This document shows, in pieces, positions 1-7,949 of a stretch of 64,000 nt of DNA; the first letter of the stretch is position 1; each line of letters starts with the position of its first letter. This stretch comes from WHSW01 sp963851045 (lineage in GTDB: Bacteria > Actinomycetota > Thermoleophilia > Solirubrobacterales > 70-9). The position numbers and the translations under genes were made by a program. The notes under the pieces were generated by a model. That model worked only from the letters and a program-made list of their open reading frames with translations, made no database searches and was not told the origin of the DNA. The stretch is taken from NCBI GenBank assembly GCA_963851045.1, contig CAWKNC010000002.1, positions 310,001-374,000 of the forward strand. The letters are read 5' to 3'.

Positions 1-323
1 AGGGCGAGCAGAACGCGGTCCGGCGAATGATCATGCGGATCAACGCGATCCGCAGCACGTCGTTCGTCGCCGCCGGGTTCACCGTCGCCGCGCTGACCTC
101 GCTGCTGCTGATCACGCTCCTGCTGTTCATCGACGTGGCGCCGCTGGTGACCGACACGATCCTGATCTGCATCCTCACCTTCCTCCTGGTCTACGTGCTC
201 CTCCTGGTCCGCGACCTCGACAATCCGTTCGAGTACGCGGTTGGCGAGATCGGTGGCTCGGCTGAGGCTTCGCTTGAGCCGCTCATCGGACTTCAGAACC
301 GCCTCGCGACCTACGTCGACTGA
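1..323 (+). CDS. C-terminal part of a membrane protein (DUF4239/bestrophin-like), truncated by the window edge
   Basis: The frame is open from the first base, so the gene begins outside the window; the ATG at 27 is internal. About 107 codons remain. Two hydrophobic stretches form membrane helices (from SFVAAGFTVAALTSLLL and from TDTILICILTFLLVYVLLL), followed by RDLDNPFEY. A terminal hairpin of helices ending in a short RDLDxPF-type tail resembles DUF4239 (bestrophin-like) proteins; the family call is an inference from this end only. Its stop shares one base with the start of the next gene, so the two are probably co-transcribed. Confidence 0.6.
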   Translation, partial: GEQNAVRRMIMRINAIRSTSFVAAGFTVAALTSLLLITLLLFIDVAPLVTDTILICILTFLLVYVLLLVRDLDNPFEYAVGEIGGSAEASLEPLIGLQNRLATYVD

Positions 324-922
324 TGCAGCTCGTCCTCCGCGACGGCTCGGAGGTCATCGTTCGCCCGATCCGCTCGGACGACCGCGATGCGATCGCGGCC
401 GCCTTCGCGCGCCTCAGCGAGCAATCGCGCTACCAGCGATTCATGACCCCGATCGGTGAGCTCTCGCCCTCGCAGCTTCAGTACCTCACCGACGTCGACC
501 ACCACGACCACGAAGCGCTGGTCGCCTTCGACCCGGCAAGCAATAACGGCATCGGCGTCGCTCGCTTCGTCCGGCTCGCGGACGGCACGAGCGCGGAGGC
601 GGCGGTGACCGTGGCCGACGAGTGGCAGGGTCGGGGCCTGGGGGTCGGGCTTTGCAATCTGCTGGCCGAGCGGGCGCGTGAGGAGGGAGTCACCAAGTTC
701 ACCGCGATGCTCCTCGCCGGCAACGATCAGATGCACGACGTCCTCGCCACGCTGGGACCGGCGACCGTGCGCTCGCGCTCGGCGGGCACCGTCGAGGTCG
801 AGGTCGACATCCCCGAGCGTGGAATCGGCGACCACATGGCGGGGGTCCTGCGCGTCGTGGCAGGCGGCACGGTCGAGCTGGCGACCCCTCCGTGGGGACT
901 GCGGCAGGCCGACCCCCAGTAG
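323..922 (+). CDS. GNAT family N-acetyltransferase
   Basis: This 199-aa protein has the GNAT fold signature. The acetyl-CoA pyrophosphate-binding motif QGRGLG lies at residues 102-107, after the strand AEAAVTVADEW. The N-terminal RDGSEVIVRPIRSDD is typical of the Pat-like branch of protein and small-molecule acetyltransferases. No cyclic-nucleotide or ligase domain is attached, so the substrate cannot be inferred. The ATG overlaps the upstream stop as ATGA, indicating translational coupling to the membrane protein. The last 40 residues lie beyond the usual GNAT core. Confidence 0.85.
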   Translation: MQLVLRDGSEVIVRPIRSDDRDAIAAAFARLSEQSRYQRFMTPIGELSPSQLQYLTDVDHHDHEALVAFDPASNNGIGVARFVRLADGTSAEAAVTVADEWQGRGLGVGLCNLLAERAREEGVTKFTAMLLAGNDQMHDVLATLGPATVRSRSAGTVEVEVDIPERGIGDHMAGVLRVVAGGTVELATPPWGLRQADPQ

Positions 923-959
923 GGTGCGCCGCCAAAGGCGCTACGCAGGGAAGGCAGGG

Positions 960-2789
960 ATGCATCCGTCACGGACGCGGTGGGGACTCGGACCGGCGCT
1001 GGCTGGCGCACTTTCGCTGCTTGTCGCGACGCCGGGCGTCGCCGCAGGCGCGGTGGCGTTCGCTCCACCGAGCGGCTACGGATCCGGCGTCTATCCAGCG
1101 TCGGTAGCCGCGGGCGACCTCAACGGTGACCGAAAGCTCGACCTGGTCACCGCGAACAATGCTTCCGACAACGTCTCCGTCTTGCTTGGCAGCGGCGTGG
1201 GTTCCTTCGCCCCGGCCACCAACTTCGCCGCAGGCGGCGGCCCCACCGCGGTCGCAATCGACGATCTCAATCACGATGGGGCGGCTGATCTGGCGGTCGC
1301 GGGCCAGGGTGGTGGCTCGCCCCGGGTCGCGGTGCTGCTCGGAACCGGCTCGGGGTCATTCGGTAGCCCCGCGACCTACTTGGCCGATTTCCTCCCGGCT
1401 GGCGTCCTCATCGAGGATCTCAACAACGACCGGCATCCTGATCTCGTGACGGTCAACGAGTCCGGCACAAATGTCTCCGTGTTCTTGGGAACGGGCACCG
1501 GCACCTTCGGGACGAACACCAACTTCACGACCGGTCCGAGCACCTTTCCAAACGCCGTCGCGGCCGCTGACTTCAATAACGACGGAATCGCCGATCTGGC
1601 GACCTCGGATTCGGCTACCGACCAGATCTCAGTGCTTGTCGGCAGCGGTACTGGATCGTTCGCGGCGCCGACACGTTTCTCCGTCGGCGACGACCCGAAG
1701 GACCTGGCGGTCGGCGATTTCAACCGCGATGGTCGGCCAGATATCGCAACCGGTAACGAGGACTCCAACGACGTCTCGGTCCTGCTCGCCGATGGCCCTG
1801 TCTCCTTTGCCAGCGCGGTCTCGTATGCATCGGCCGGCGGGCCCAGCGGGGTGACAGTTGGCGATCTCGACGGCGACGGCAATCTCGACATCGCAGCAGC
1901 CAACGCCACTGCCGGCAACGCCAAGGTGCTTGTCGGCGACGGTCTGGGTGCGTTCACGGACGCTGGGTCGTTTCCCACCGGATCGCTTCCTCAGGACATC
2001 ACCGCGGCGGATCTCAACGGCGACGGCGCGCTCGACCTGGCTGCCCCCAATCTCGTCGCAGGAACAGTCTCGATGATCCGCAATGCCCCGACAGCCGCCG
2101 GCGCTCCCGGTGCGCTTGCCTTCGGCGCGCCAACCCCGGTGCCTCAGGGCACGGTTAGCGCACCTCAGTCCGTTGCGATCACCAACAACGGTTCCGCGCC
2201 AATGGTGGTTTCCGGCTTCGGCCTGAGCGGCGCCAACCCCGATGACTTCTTCGCCGCCCAGGATGACTGCCACTCTGCGGTAGCGCCAGGCGCATCCTGC
2301 TCGGCAAAGGTCCGGTTTGCTCCGCAATCCGCGGGGTCTCGGAGCGCAACCCTCACCGCGCTGACCAACGCGGCGGTCGACGCCCAGTTCTCACTGACCG
2401 GCAGCGCCGGCCCCTTGCCGGCGGGTCCGGTTGGCCCCGCTGGACCGAGCGGACCGTCCGGGCCGGAGGGACCCACGGGGCCCGCGGGACCTGCTGGACC
2501 TGCGGGACCGGCTGGACCGTCCGGGACGCCAACCGTTCGTGGTGCCACCGCCAGGTGCACCGTCTCGGGGGCCAGGCCAAAAGTCGTCTGCGCCGGCCGG
2601 TTCGCCAACCCGGCACGCGAGCGGGCGCGATGGCGTCTCACCCGGGGATCGAAGACGCGGGCCCATGGCACGATCGGGCTCAAGGGCGGGAAATTCCGGC
2701 TCCGGGTCCATCGTTTCATGGAGCTGCAGTCAGGCGGCTACGTGTTTCACATCGGCGGGCGCAAGCGGGCCGCCTTCGAGGTCGGCTGA
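960..2789 (+). CDS. Secreted FG-GAP/VCBS repeat protein with Hydin-type and collagen-like segments
   Basis: The start chosen is ATG 960, giving 609 aa with a signal peptide (arginines, then LAGALSLLVATPGVAAGA); frames opening further upstream give only arginine-rich junk. Seven calcium-binding FG-GAP motifs of the form DxNxDGxxDL (for example DLNGDRKLDL, DFNNDGIADL, DLDGDGNLDI) cover roughly residues 45-385 and should form a beta-propeller. An ASPM/Hydin-like 'choice-of-anchor D' domain follows (about 390-480), then a collagen-like run of Gly-Pro-X triplets (about 485-520) and a basic C-terminal domain ending FEVG. It is likely an extracellular or surface protein of unknown ligand. It ends 3 bp from the convergent hydrolase gene. 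Confidence 0.85.
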   Translation: MHPSRTRWGLGPALAGALSLLVATPGVAAGAVAFAPPSGYGSGVYPASVAAGDLNGDRKLDLVTANNASDNVSVLLGSGVGSFAPATNFAAGGGPTAVAIDDLNHDGAADLAVAGQGGGSPRVAVLLGTGSGSFGSPATYLADFLPAGVLIEDLNNDRHPDLVTVNESGTNVSVFLGTGTGTFGTNTNFTTGPSTFPNAVAAADFNNDGIADLATSDSATDQISVLVGSGTGSFAAPTRFSVGDDPKDLAVGDFNRDGRPDIATGNEDSNDVSVLLADGPVSFASAVSYASAGGPSGVTVGDLDGDGNLDIAAANATAGNAKVLVGDGLGAFTDAGSFPTGSLPQDITAADLNGDGALDLAAPNLVAGTVSMIRNAPTAAGAPGALAFGAPTPVPQGTVSAPQSVAITNNGSAPMVVSGFGLSGANPDDFFAAQDDCHSAVAPGASCSAKVRFAPQSAGSRSATLTALTNAAVDAQFSLTGSAGPLPAGPVGPAGPSGPSGPEGPTGPAGPAGPAGPAGPSGTPTVRGATARCTVSGARPKVVCAGRFANPARERARWRLTRGSKTRAHGTIGLKGGKFRLRVHRFMELQSGGYVFHIGGRKRAAFEVG

Positions 2790-2792
2790 CGC

Positions 2793-3641
2793 CTACGCGG
2801 CCGCCGCGGAGCGCAGCCCGGCCGTGGCGGCGGCGATCGTCTCCGCCACTTGTCCCGGCTGGTCCAGCGAGACGAACGTCTTTGCGTCGGCGATCTCGGT
2901 GAGCTCGGCGTCGGCGACCATCGACTGCATGCGTTTCGCATGATCGAGCTTGAAGAAAGGATCCTCGGTGCCCCAGGCGAGTCGCAGGGGTCGTTTGAAG
3001 CTCCGCAGCCGTTCAGCGGCGGCCAGGGTGTGGCGCCTGTGCGCCCCCGTGACGAACTTGCGTGTGTCGGCGGCGATCGCTCCGTCGGCGAAGTAGGGCT
3101 CGCACCACGAATCGATCAGAGCCGGATCGATGTCGTGCTTGGCAAACGGCTTGAACAACGTTCGCCGGACGAGGCCGATCCGGGCAGGCCCCATCGCGGC
3201 GCGCAGCCCTCCCGGCGCTTTTGCGAGCTGGATCATGGGCTGAAACAGCTTCGGCGGAAAGTTCTCGAACATGTCGCAATTGGTGAGCACCAAAGCGTTC
3301 ACGCGGTCGGGATGCTCGGCTGTGAAGACCTGCGACATCGCGCCCCCGCTGTCGTTGCCCACCACAGTCACGCGCTCGAGGCCGAGCTCGTCGAGGAAGG
3401 CTTCAATCAGCTGCGCGACCCCGGGCGGGGAGAGGTCCGCGCTTGGGCTCATCGGCTCGCGGTGAGAGCCGAATGGCCAGTCGGGGACGATGCAGCGGTG
3501 TCCCGACGAGGCGAGACGGGTTGCAACCCCGTCCCAGAGCCGCCCGTCGACGAGGAAACCATGGACGAACAGGACCGGCTCGCCCTCCCCGAACTCGCGG
3601 AAGCTGACCGGGCCTTGGGGGAGTGCGACCTTGTGCGCCAT
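2793..3641 (-). CDS. Alpha/beta hydrolase with Asp nucleophile and no recognisable catalytic His
   Basis: This 282-aa alpha/beta-hydrolase-fold protein has an oxyanion motif HGF (27-29) and a nucleophile elbow GNDSGG. D97 sits at the nucleophile position, as in haloalkane dehalogenase and epoxide hydrolase relatives. At the usual catalytic-histidine position the sequence is DAKTFVSLDQP, with Thr255 where most homologues have His. The reaction is therefore uncertain: a dehalogenase-like half reaction, a non-hydrolytic role, or another His may serve. It is divergent from a TetR gene, a common arrangement in which the regulator controls the enzyme. A GAGAGGAA Shine-Dalgarno-like stretch precedes the ATG. 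Confidence 0.85.
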   Translation of the reverse strand: MAHKVALPQGPVSFREFGEGEPVLFVHGFLVDGRLWDGVATRLASSGHRCIVPDWPFGSHREPMSPSADLSPPGVAQLIEAFLDELGLERVTVVGNDSGGAMSQVFTAEHPDRVNALVLTNCDMFENFPPKLFQPMIQLAKAPGGLRAAMGPARIGLVRRTLFKPFAKHDIDPALIDSWCEPYFADGAIAADTRKFVTGAHRRHTLAAAERLRSFKRPLRLAWGTEDPFFKLDHAKRMQSMVADAELTEIADAKTFVSLDQPGQVAETIAAATAGLRSAAAA

Positions 3642-3675
3642 TTGCGATTCCTCTCAAACGTCAGTTGAATACAGG

Positions 3676-3700
3676 CAGTACGTATCTAACATACATACAG
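3676..3700. promoter_or_regulatory. Imperfect palindrome between hydrolase and tetR, probable TetR operator
   Basis: In the 64-bp divergent spacer the half-sites CAGTACGTA and TACATACAG form an imperfect inverted repeat (7 of 9 positions pair) separated by 7 nt. A second pair, GTTGA (3664-3668) and TCAAC (3709-3713), is centred on almost the same point. AT-rich symmetric sites in this position are typical of TetR-family operators, so autoregulation and control of the hydrolase are inferred. Confidence 0.55.
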
Positions 3701-3705
3701 ACTGA

Positions 3706-4335
3706 ATGTCAACCAGAGAGCCAACCGCGGGCAATGCGCCCGACAGCAGGCGCCGCACGCAGGCCGAGCGCACCGAGGCGACCCGTGCGGCGCTGATCAA
3801 AGCGGGCCGGAGCCTGTTCGCGGAGTACGGCTACGCCGGCGTCGGCACGGAGGAGATCGTGCGGGCTGCAGGCGTCACGCGCGGGGCGCTCTATCACCAC
3901 TTCGACGGCAAGCTCGAGCTCCTCGCCGCAATCTATGAGCAGATCGAGTCCGAGATCGCGGGGCGAGTTGGCGGCTCGGTTGCGCCCGGCGCCAACGCGC
4001 TCGAGACGCTGGAGGCAGGCACCGAGATGTTCCTTGACGCTTGCCTCGAGCCGGATGTCCAGCAGATCGTCTTGCTCGACGCCCCGGCCGTGCTGGGCTG
4101 GGAGCGCTGGCGCGAGATCGGCGCGCGCTATGGCCTCGGCTTGCTCGAGGCCCTGCTGGCCGCCGGGATGGATGCGGGAGAGATCAGGCGCCAGCCGATC
4201 GCGCCACTCGCACACGCGCTCCTCGGCGCTCTCGACGAGGTCGCGATGCTCGTGGCGCGAGCCGAGGATCCGGCGGCCGCCCGGGCGGAGGCCGGCCAGA
4301 CGCTGGCCGGTCTTCTGGGGTCGCTGCGGGCGTAA
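3706..4335 (+). CDS. TetR/AcrR family transcriptional regulator
   Basis: This 209-aa protein has the TetR N-terminal DNA-binding domain (about residues 20-70). The recognition helix region is VTRGALYHHFDGKLELLAAI, preceded by LFAEYGYAGVGTEEIVRAAG. The remaining all-helical part is the ligand-binding and dimerisation domain (TetR C-terminal type with DAPAVLGWERWR). It is transcribed divergently from the alpha/beta hydrolase, with a palindrome between them, so it probably represses that gene and itself. The ligand is unknown. Confidence 0.9.
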   Translation: MSTREPTAGNAPDSRRRTQAERTEATRAALIKAGRSLFAEYGYAGVGTEEIVRAAGVTRGALYHHFDGKLELLAAIYEQIESEIAGRVGGSVAPGANALETLEAGTEMFLDACLEPDVQQIVLLDAPAVLGWERWREIGARYGLGLLEALLAAGMDAGEIRRQPIAPLAHALLGALDEVAMLVARAEDPAAARAEAGQTLAGLLGSLRA

Positions 4336-4366
4336 CTCCCCGGCACGATCAACGGAGGCCCCCAGC

Positions 4367-4372
4367 TAGAAT
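4367..4372 (+). promoter_or_regulatory. Putative -10 element of rpmE (leaderless type)
   Basis: TAGAAT ends 9 nt before the rpmE ATG at 4382. There is no room for a 5' leader and no Shine-Dalgarno sequence, so a leaderless mRNA is inferred. Confidence 0.5.
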
Positions 4373-4381
4373 GGGACGACG

Positions 4382-4591
4382 ATGAAGACCGGGATTCACC
4401 CCGAATACGTCCTCTCCCACGTGCACTGCTCGTGCGGGAACGACTTCTACACCCGCTCGACGAAGGCAGAGATGCACGTCGACATCTGCTCTGAGTGCCA
4501 CCCGTTCTACACCGGCAAGCAGAAGCTCGTGGATACCGGCGGCCGCGTTGAGCGCTTCAAGCGCCGCGCCGCTCGCCGCGATCGCGGCTGA
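4382..4591 (+). CDS. rpmE: 50S ribosomal protein L31
   Basis: This 69-aa protein matches bacterial L31: MKTGIHPEY at the start, then HCSCGNDFYTRST, the DICSECHPFYTG block, and KQKLVDTGGRVERF. Cys16, Cys18, Cys36 and Cys39 are all present, so this is the zinc-binding (C+) form rather than the zinc-independent paralogue. L31 binds the large ribosomal subunit near the central protuberance and bridges to the small subunit. It appears monocistronic, as the next gene starts 87 bp later with its own -10-like element. Confidence 0.97.
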   Translation: MKTGIHPEYVLSHVHCSCGNDFYTRSTKAEMHVDICSECHPFYTGKQKLVDTGGRVERFKRRAARRDRG

Positions 4592-4666
4592 CGCAGACGC
4601 GGCGCCTCGTGTCGCCGTTGTGATGCTCCAGATCGTCGCGTAGTTGACGCCGACGCGGTGCGCGGA

Positions 4667-4672
4667 TACCGT
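4667..4672 (+). promoter_or_regulatory. Putative -10 element of the beta-helix gene (leaderless type)
   Basis: TACCGT lies 6 nt upstream of the ATG at 4679, matching the spacing seen at other transcription-unit starts here. It supports that start over the in-frame GTG at 4658. Confidence 0.4.
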
Positions 4673-4678
4673 CAGCGC

Positions 4679-7015
4679 ATGCGGGCAGGAAGGCTGGCTT
4701 GGGCAATCGCCGCGGGACTCGCCATGCTCGCCGCGCCCGCCGCCTCGGCTCTCGCCGCCGACACCTACGTCGATCAGGCGATCGGTGAGGACTCGAACCT
4801 CTGCTTGGACCCGGCGCTGCCGTGCGCGACGATCGGCGCTGCCCTCGCCAAGGCCGCCATTGGAGAGACGGTCCGCGTCGCACCTGGCGTCTACAGCGAG
4901 CAGCTCACGCTAGGCGACGGCAAGTCGATACGGGCCACCGGGACCCCAGCCTCGACGATCATCACGGCGACAACGTCGCCGACCATCATCGTCACCGGTG
5001 CGGCCGGGACGATCGAAGGGTTCACGCTGCGCAGCGCCGCCCCGCCGACTTCCACCGTCGTGCAGCTTGCCGCAGCGGTCACGCTGGAGGGCAACGTCTT
5101 CGACACCGACGTCGACGCGGGCGTCATCACGGCTGTACGCATCGGGACCGGGGCACAGGCCGCCGTGGTGGAACGCAACAGCTTTGTGGACGACGGAGAC
5201 GGCGTTCAGACGGCGGTGATCGTCGGAACCTCTGGAACCCCTGTCATCGCCGACAACCGGATCGACGGCCATTCGACCGCCGTGGGTCTCAGTGAGGGCT
5301 CCGTTGAGATCACCAACAACGTGATCACTGGCAATACCGGCACGGCGCTCAACCTCTTTCCCACCGCGGGCAGCAGCTCGGTGCCGATCGTGAGCGGGAA
5401 CTACATCAATGACTCCGTTGGTGGCATCGGAATTCAGATCATCGATGGAAACAACGCCGCCCTACCGACCGTCGGTGCCACTCTCCGGCGAAACCGCATC
5501 GACGGCGGATCGACTGGCGTGTACATATCCGGCGTGGGCTCTCCAGTGACGCTCGATAGCCATCTCGTAACTGCGACTACCACGAGGGGCCTAGACGTGC
5601 GCGACACAGGCCAGGTGTCGATCGAGAACCTGACCGCATGGGGCAACACGTCCGCTGACATCCAGCTCACCGACGCGAGTCTGAATATCGATTCGAGCAT
5701 CGTCGAAGACCAGATCGTGGTCAGTACCGCAAGCTGCGGGATCACCTTCTCGCGCGGGCCGACCACGGCGGGGGGACACTCCTGCGACTTCTTCACCACC
5801 ACCGCGGCGCCCAGCTTCATGAGCGCCTCCGACTTTCATCTCACGCCGTCCTCGACCGCGATGATCGATCAGGGCAATCCGGCAGCGCCGACCGGGACGG
5901 CCGACTTCGAGGGCGATCCGCGTCAATCGAACACCAACTGCACGTCCGGCGGCGAGCGTCGCGACATGGGTGCTGACGAGTTCCTCGCGTGCGGACTTTT
6001 CGGTGCGACTATCAGCTCACCCACCGGAGATGCCGTCACCGATGCGACCCCGAGGTTCACCTTCACAGGTGGCGGCGTGGCTCCGACCCTCCTGTGCTCG
6101 ATCGACGAATCGTTCCCGGTGATCTGCGGTTCACCGCGGACATACGTTGGCCTTGCCGACGGACCGCATACCTTCTCAGTCCGCAACGCCGGTCAAAACG
6201 GCAACGGCGTGACGGTCACCCGGACCTTCACCGTCGACGGATCGGCTCCCGATACCGGGATCGACTCTGGCCCCGCCGCTGCAGCCACCACCGGCCCGTC
6301 CACCAGCTTCGGGTTCTTCTCCGAGCCCGGCGCAACGTTTCAGTGTTCGATCGATGACGCGACGTTCTCGGCCTGTGCGTCGGGCGCCGCGCTGAACGGC
6401 CTCAGCGACGGCCCCCACACGTTCGTCGTCCGGGCGGTGGATTCAGTGGGCAACGTCGATCCCACACCGGTGTCGCGAACGTGGACGGTTGACGCAACGC
6501 CACCCGAGACGTCGATCGACTCGGGTCCGGCCGACGGCGTGACGACCACGGAGACGACCGCCGCGTACGGGTTCTCTTCGGAGGCCGGCGCGACCTTCGA
6601 GTGCGCGATCGACGGCGGCGGGTTCACGAGCTGCGTCTCACCGCGAGTGTTGGTGGGTCTGGGAGTTGGCACGCACTCGTTCGCAGCGCGGGCAATCGAT
6701 CAACACGGCAACGTCGATTCGACCGCCGCGTCACGTTCGCTGGTGATCGCCCCGCCGGCGGACCGCGACACCAAGATGCCCGAGACCACGATCAAGAAGG
6801 TCAAAGTCAAGCGCGACCGCGCGAAGGCCAAATTCTCAGCCGATGAACCGGCTGCGACCTTCGAGTGCAAGCTCGATAAGGCCAAGTACAAGCCATGCAG
6901 TTCGCCCAAGCGCTACCGGAAGCTCGACTCCGGCAAGCACAAACTTCGCGTCAGGGCCACCGATGCAGCCGGGAATGTCGATTCGACGCCGGCGCGCAAG
7001 CGTTTCCGCGTCTAG
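4679..7015 (+). CDS. Secreted right-handed beta-helix protein with choice-of-anchor Q and Ig-like repeats
   Basis: From ATG 4679 the protein is 778 aa; an in-frame GTG at 4658 would put seven extra residues before the signal peptide (WAIAAGLAMLAAPAASALAA). Residues to about 430 carry parallel beta-helix features, with short repeats such as GNTGTALNLF and SGNYINDSVGG. An anchor-Q-like end follows (DQGNPAAP then RRDMGADEF). Then come tandem modules of about 90 aa with the pattern APDTGIDSGP...ATFQCSIDD...SDGPHTFVVRAVDSVGNVD, at least three full copies plus a lysine-rich degenerate last one ending KRFRV. These modules are Ig-like/HYR-like. It is probably a surface adhesin or carbohydrate-binding protein; the ligand is unknown. 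Confidence 0.85.
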   Translation: MRAGRLAWAIAAGLAMLAAPAASALAADTYVDQAIGEDSNLCLDPALPCATIGAALAKAAIGETVRVAPGVYSEQLTLGDGKSIRATGTPASTIITATTSPTIIVTGAAGTIEGFTLRSAAPPTSTVVQLAAAVTLEGNVFDTDVDAGVITAVRIGTGAQAAVVERNSFVDDGDGVQTAVIVGTSGTPVIADNRIDGHSTAVGLSEGSVEITNNVITGNTGTALNLFPTAGSSSVPIVSGNYINDSVGGIGIQIIDGNNAALPTVGATLRRNRIDGGSTGVYISGVGSPVTLDSHLVTATTTRGLDVRDTGQVSIENLTAWGNTSADIQLTDASLNIDSSIVEDQIVVSTASCGITFSRGPTTAGGHSCDFFTTTAAPSFMSASDFHLTPSSTAMIDQGNPAAPTGTADFEGDPRQSNTNCTSGGERRDMGADEFLACGLFGATISSPTGDAVTDATPRFTFTGGGVAPTLLCSIDESFPVICGSPRTYVGLADGPHTFSVRNAGQNGNGVTVTRTFTVDGSAPDTGIDSGPAAAATTGPSTSFGFFSEPGATFQCSIDDATFSACASGAALNGLSDGPHTFVVRAVDSVGNVDPTPVSRTWTVDATPPETSIDSGPADGVTTTETTAAYGFSSEAGATFECAIDGGGFTSCVSPRVLVGLGVGTHSFAARAIDQHGNVDSTAASRSLVIAPPADRDTKMPETTIKKVKVKRDRAKAKFSADEPAATFECKLDKAKYKPCSSPKRYRKLDSGKHKLRVRATDAAGNVDSTPARKRFRV

Positions 7016-7123
7016 GGGTCGCTGCGCAAAAGTTGGGGGCGGCGTTTCGGGGTGACCTCGATGGCGGGGCGGTCTCGCGCACGCAGGATGGGTTCATCGC
7101 GTAACCCAACCAAGGAGACAAGG

Positions 7124-7890
7124 ATGAACCCGCTCACCCACCTGCGGCGCAACATCGTCGCCTACGTCGCGCTGTTCCTGGCGCTATCGGCCGGCGCCTA
7201 CGCCGCCGGCCTGAAGAAGAACTCGGTCGGCTCGAAGCAGATCAAGACAGCCGCTGTGAAGTCCGACGAGATCGCCGACGGCGCGGTCACCGGCGCGAAG
7301 CTCGCACGGGGCGCGCTGAGCGCGGTGCCGAACGCGGCGCAGGCGGACACCGCGACGACGGCCGAAAGTGCGAACAACGCTCAGAATGCGACAAACGCTC
7401 AGAACGCCGTCAACGCGCAGAACGCCGCAACGCCCAGAACGCCGTCAACGCGCAGACCGCGACCAACGCCAATCACGCCCAGACGGCCGATGACGCGTCG
7501 ACGATCGACGGCAACGTGGTGAAGTCGTTCTCGACCTCCCAGGAGCCGGGGGCCGGCGTTACTCAGGTGGCTCAGGTCGGCGATCTGCGGCTGTCGCTTG
7601 ACTGCGACGGCGGCGGCGACAATGAGATTCGCGCAACCTCATTGGTCAATGACGCGAACATCAAGTCGGTTGCGACCTATGCGACGGTGCAAACGGGTCG
7701 GGTGTTTCTCAACGACCCGGACTTCGACATCGGTGAGACCGCCCTGATCGTTCCTCACGCCGAGAACGCCTCCAATCTGGTCGGCCAGATCGTCTACCGG
7801 ACGAGTGCCGGCCGCGTCGTGACCGTTCAGTTCGCGGTCGACAGCCCCGCGGGCCAGTGCTCCGTCTGGGGGACCGCCGTCGGTTCTTAG
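7124..7890 (+). pseudogene. Secreted repeat protein (KNSVGSKQI type), frameshifted near 7427
   Basis: AAGGAGACAAGG precedes ATG 7124. The protein starts with a short signal-like helix (NIVAYVALFLALSAGAYA), then KKNSVGSKQIKTAAVKSDEI and NAQNAT/NAQNAV repeats. At about 7427 the NAQNA repeat leaves the frame and degenerates into TPRTPSTRR, stopping at 7522. The -1 frame continues it perfectly (NAQNAVNAQTATNANHAQTAD) through VVKSFSTSQEPGAG to the stop at 7890, with a conserved-looking C-terminal beta domain. A one-base deletion between the GCC at 7424 and the AAC at 7429 explains this: a GTC codon appears to have lost one base. It could be a real mutation, slippage-based phase variation in the repeat, or a consensus error. 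Confidence 0.75.
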
Positions 7891-7906
7891 CCTCCGCACA
7901 TCACCA

Positions 7907-7949
7907 CTGGGGCGGGTTGATCGCGCTAACCGCGACCAACCCGCCCCAG
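7907..7949. repeat. Palindrome copy A at the 3' end of the DUF559 gene (also terminator-like)
   Basis: Arms 7907-7925 and 7931-7949 pair over 19 bp with one G-U-type mismatch around a 5-nt loop CTAAC. The loop holds the stop codon of the leftward DUF559 gene. The 39-bp core (7909-7947) matches 8761-8799 at 33 of 39 positions. It lies between convergent genes and may also terminate transcription in both directions. Confidence 0.8.

Noticed and set aside
7364..7480. Short direct repeats that could suggest a CRISPR array
   Set aside because: They are in-frame NAQNA-coding repeats without equal-length unique spacers or cas genes nearby.
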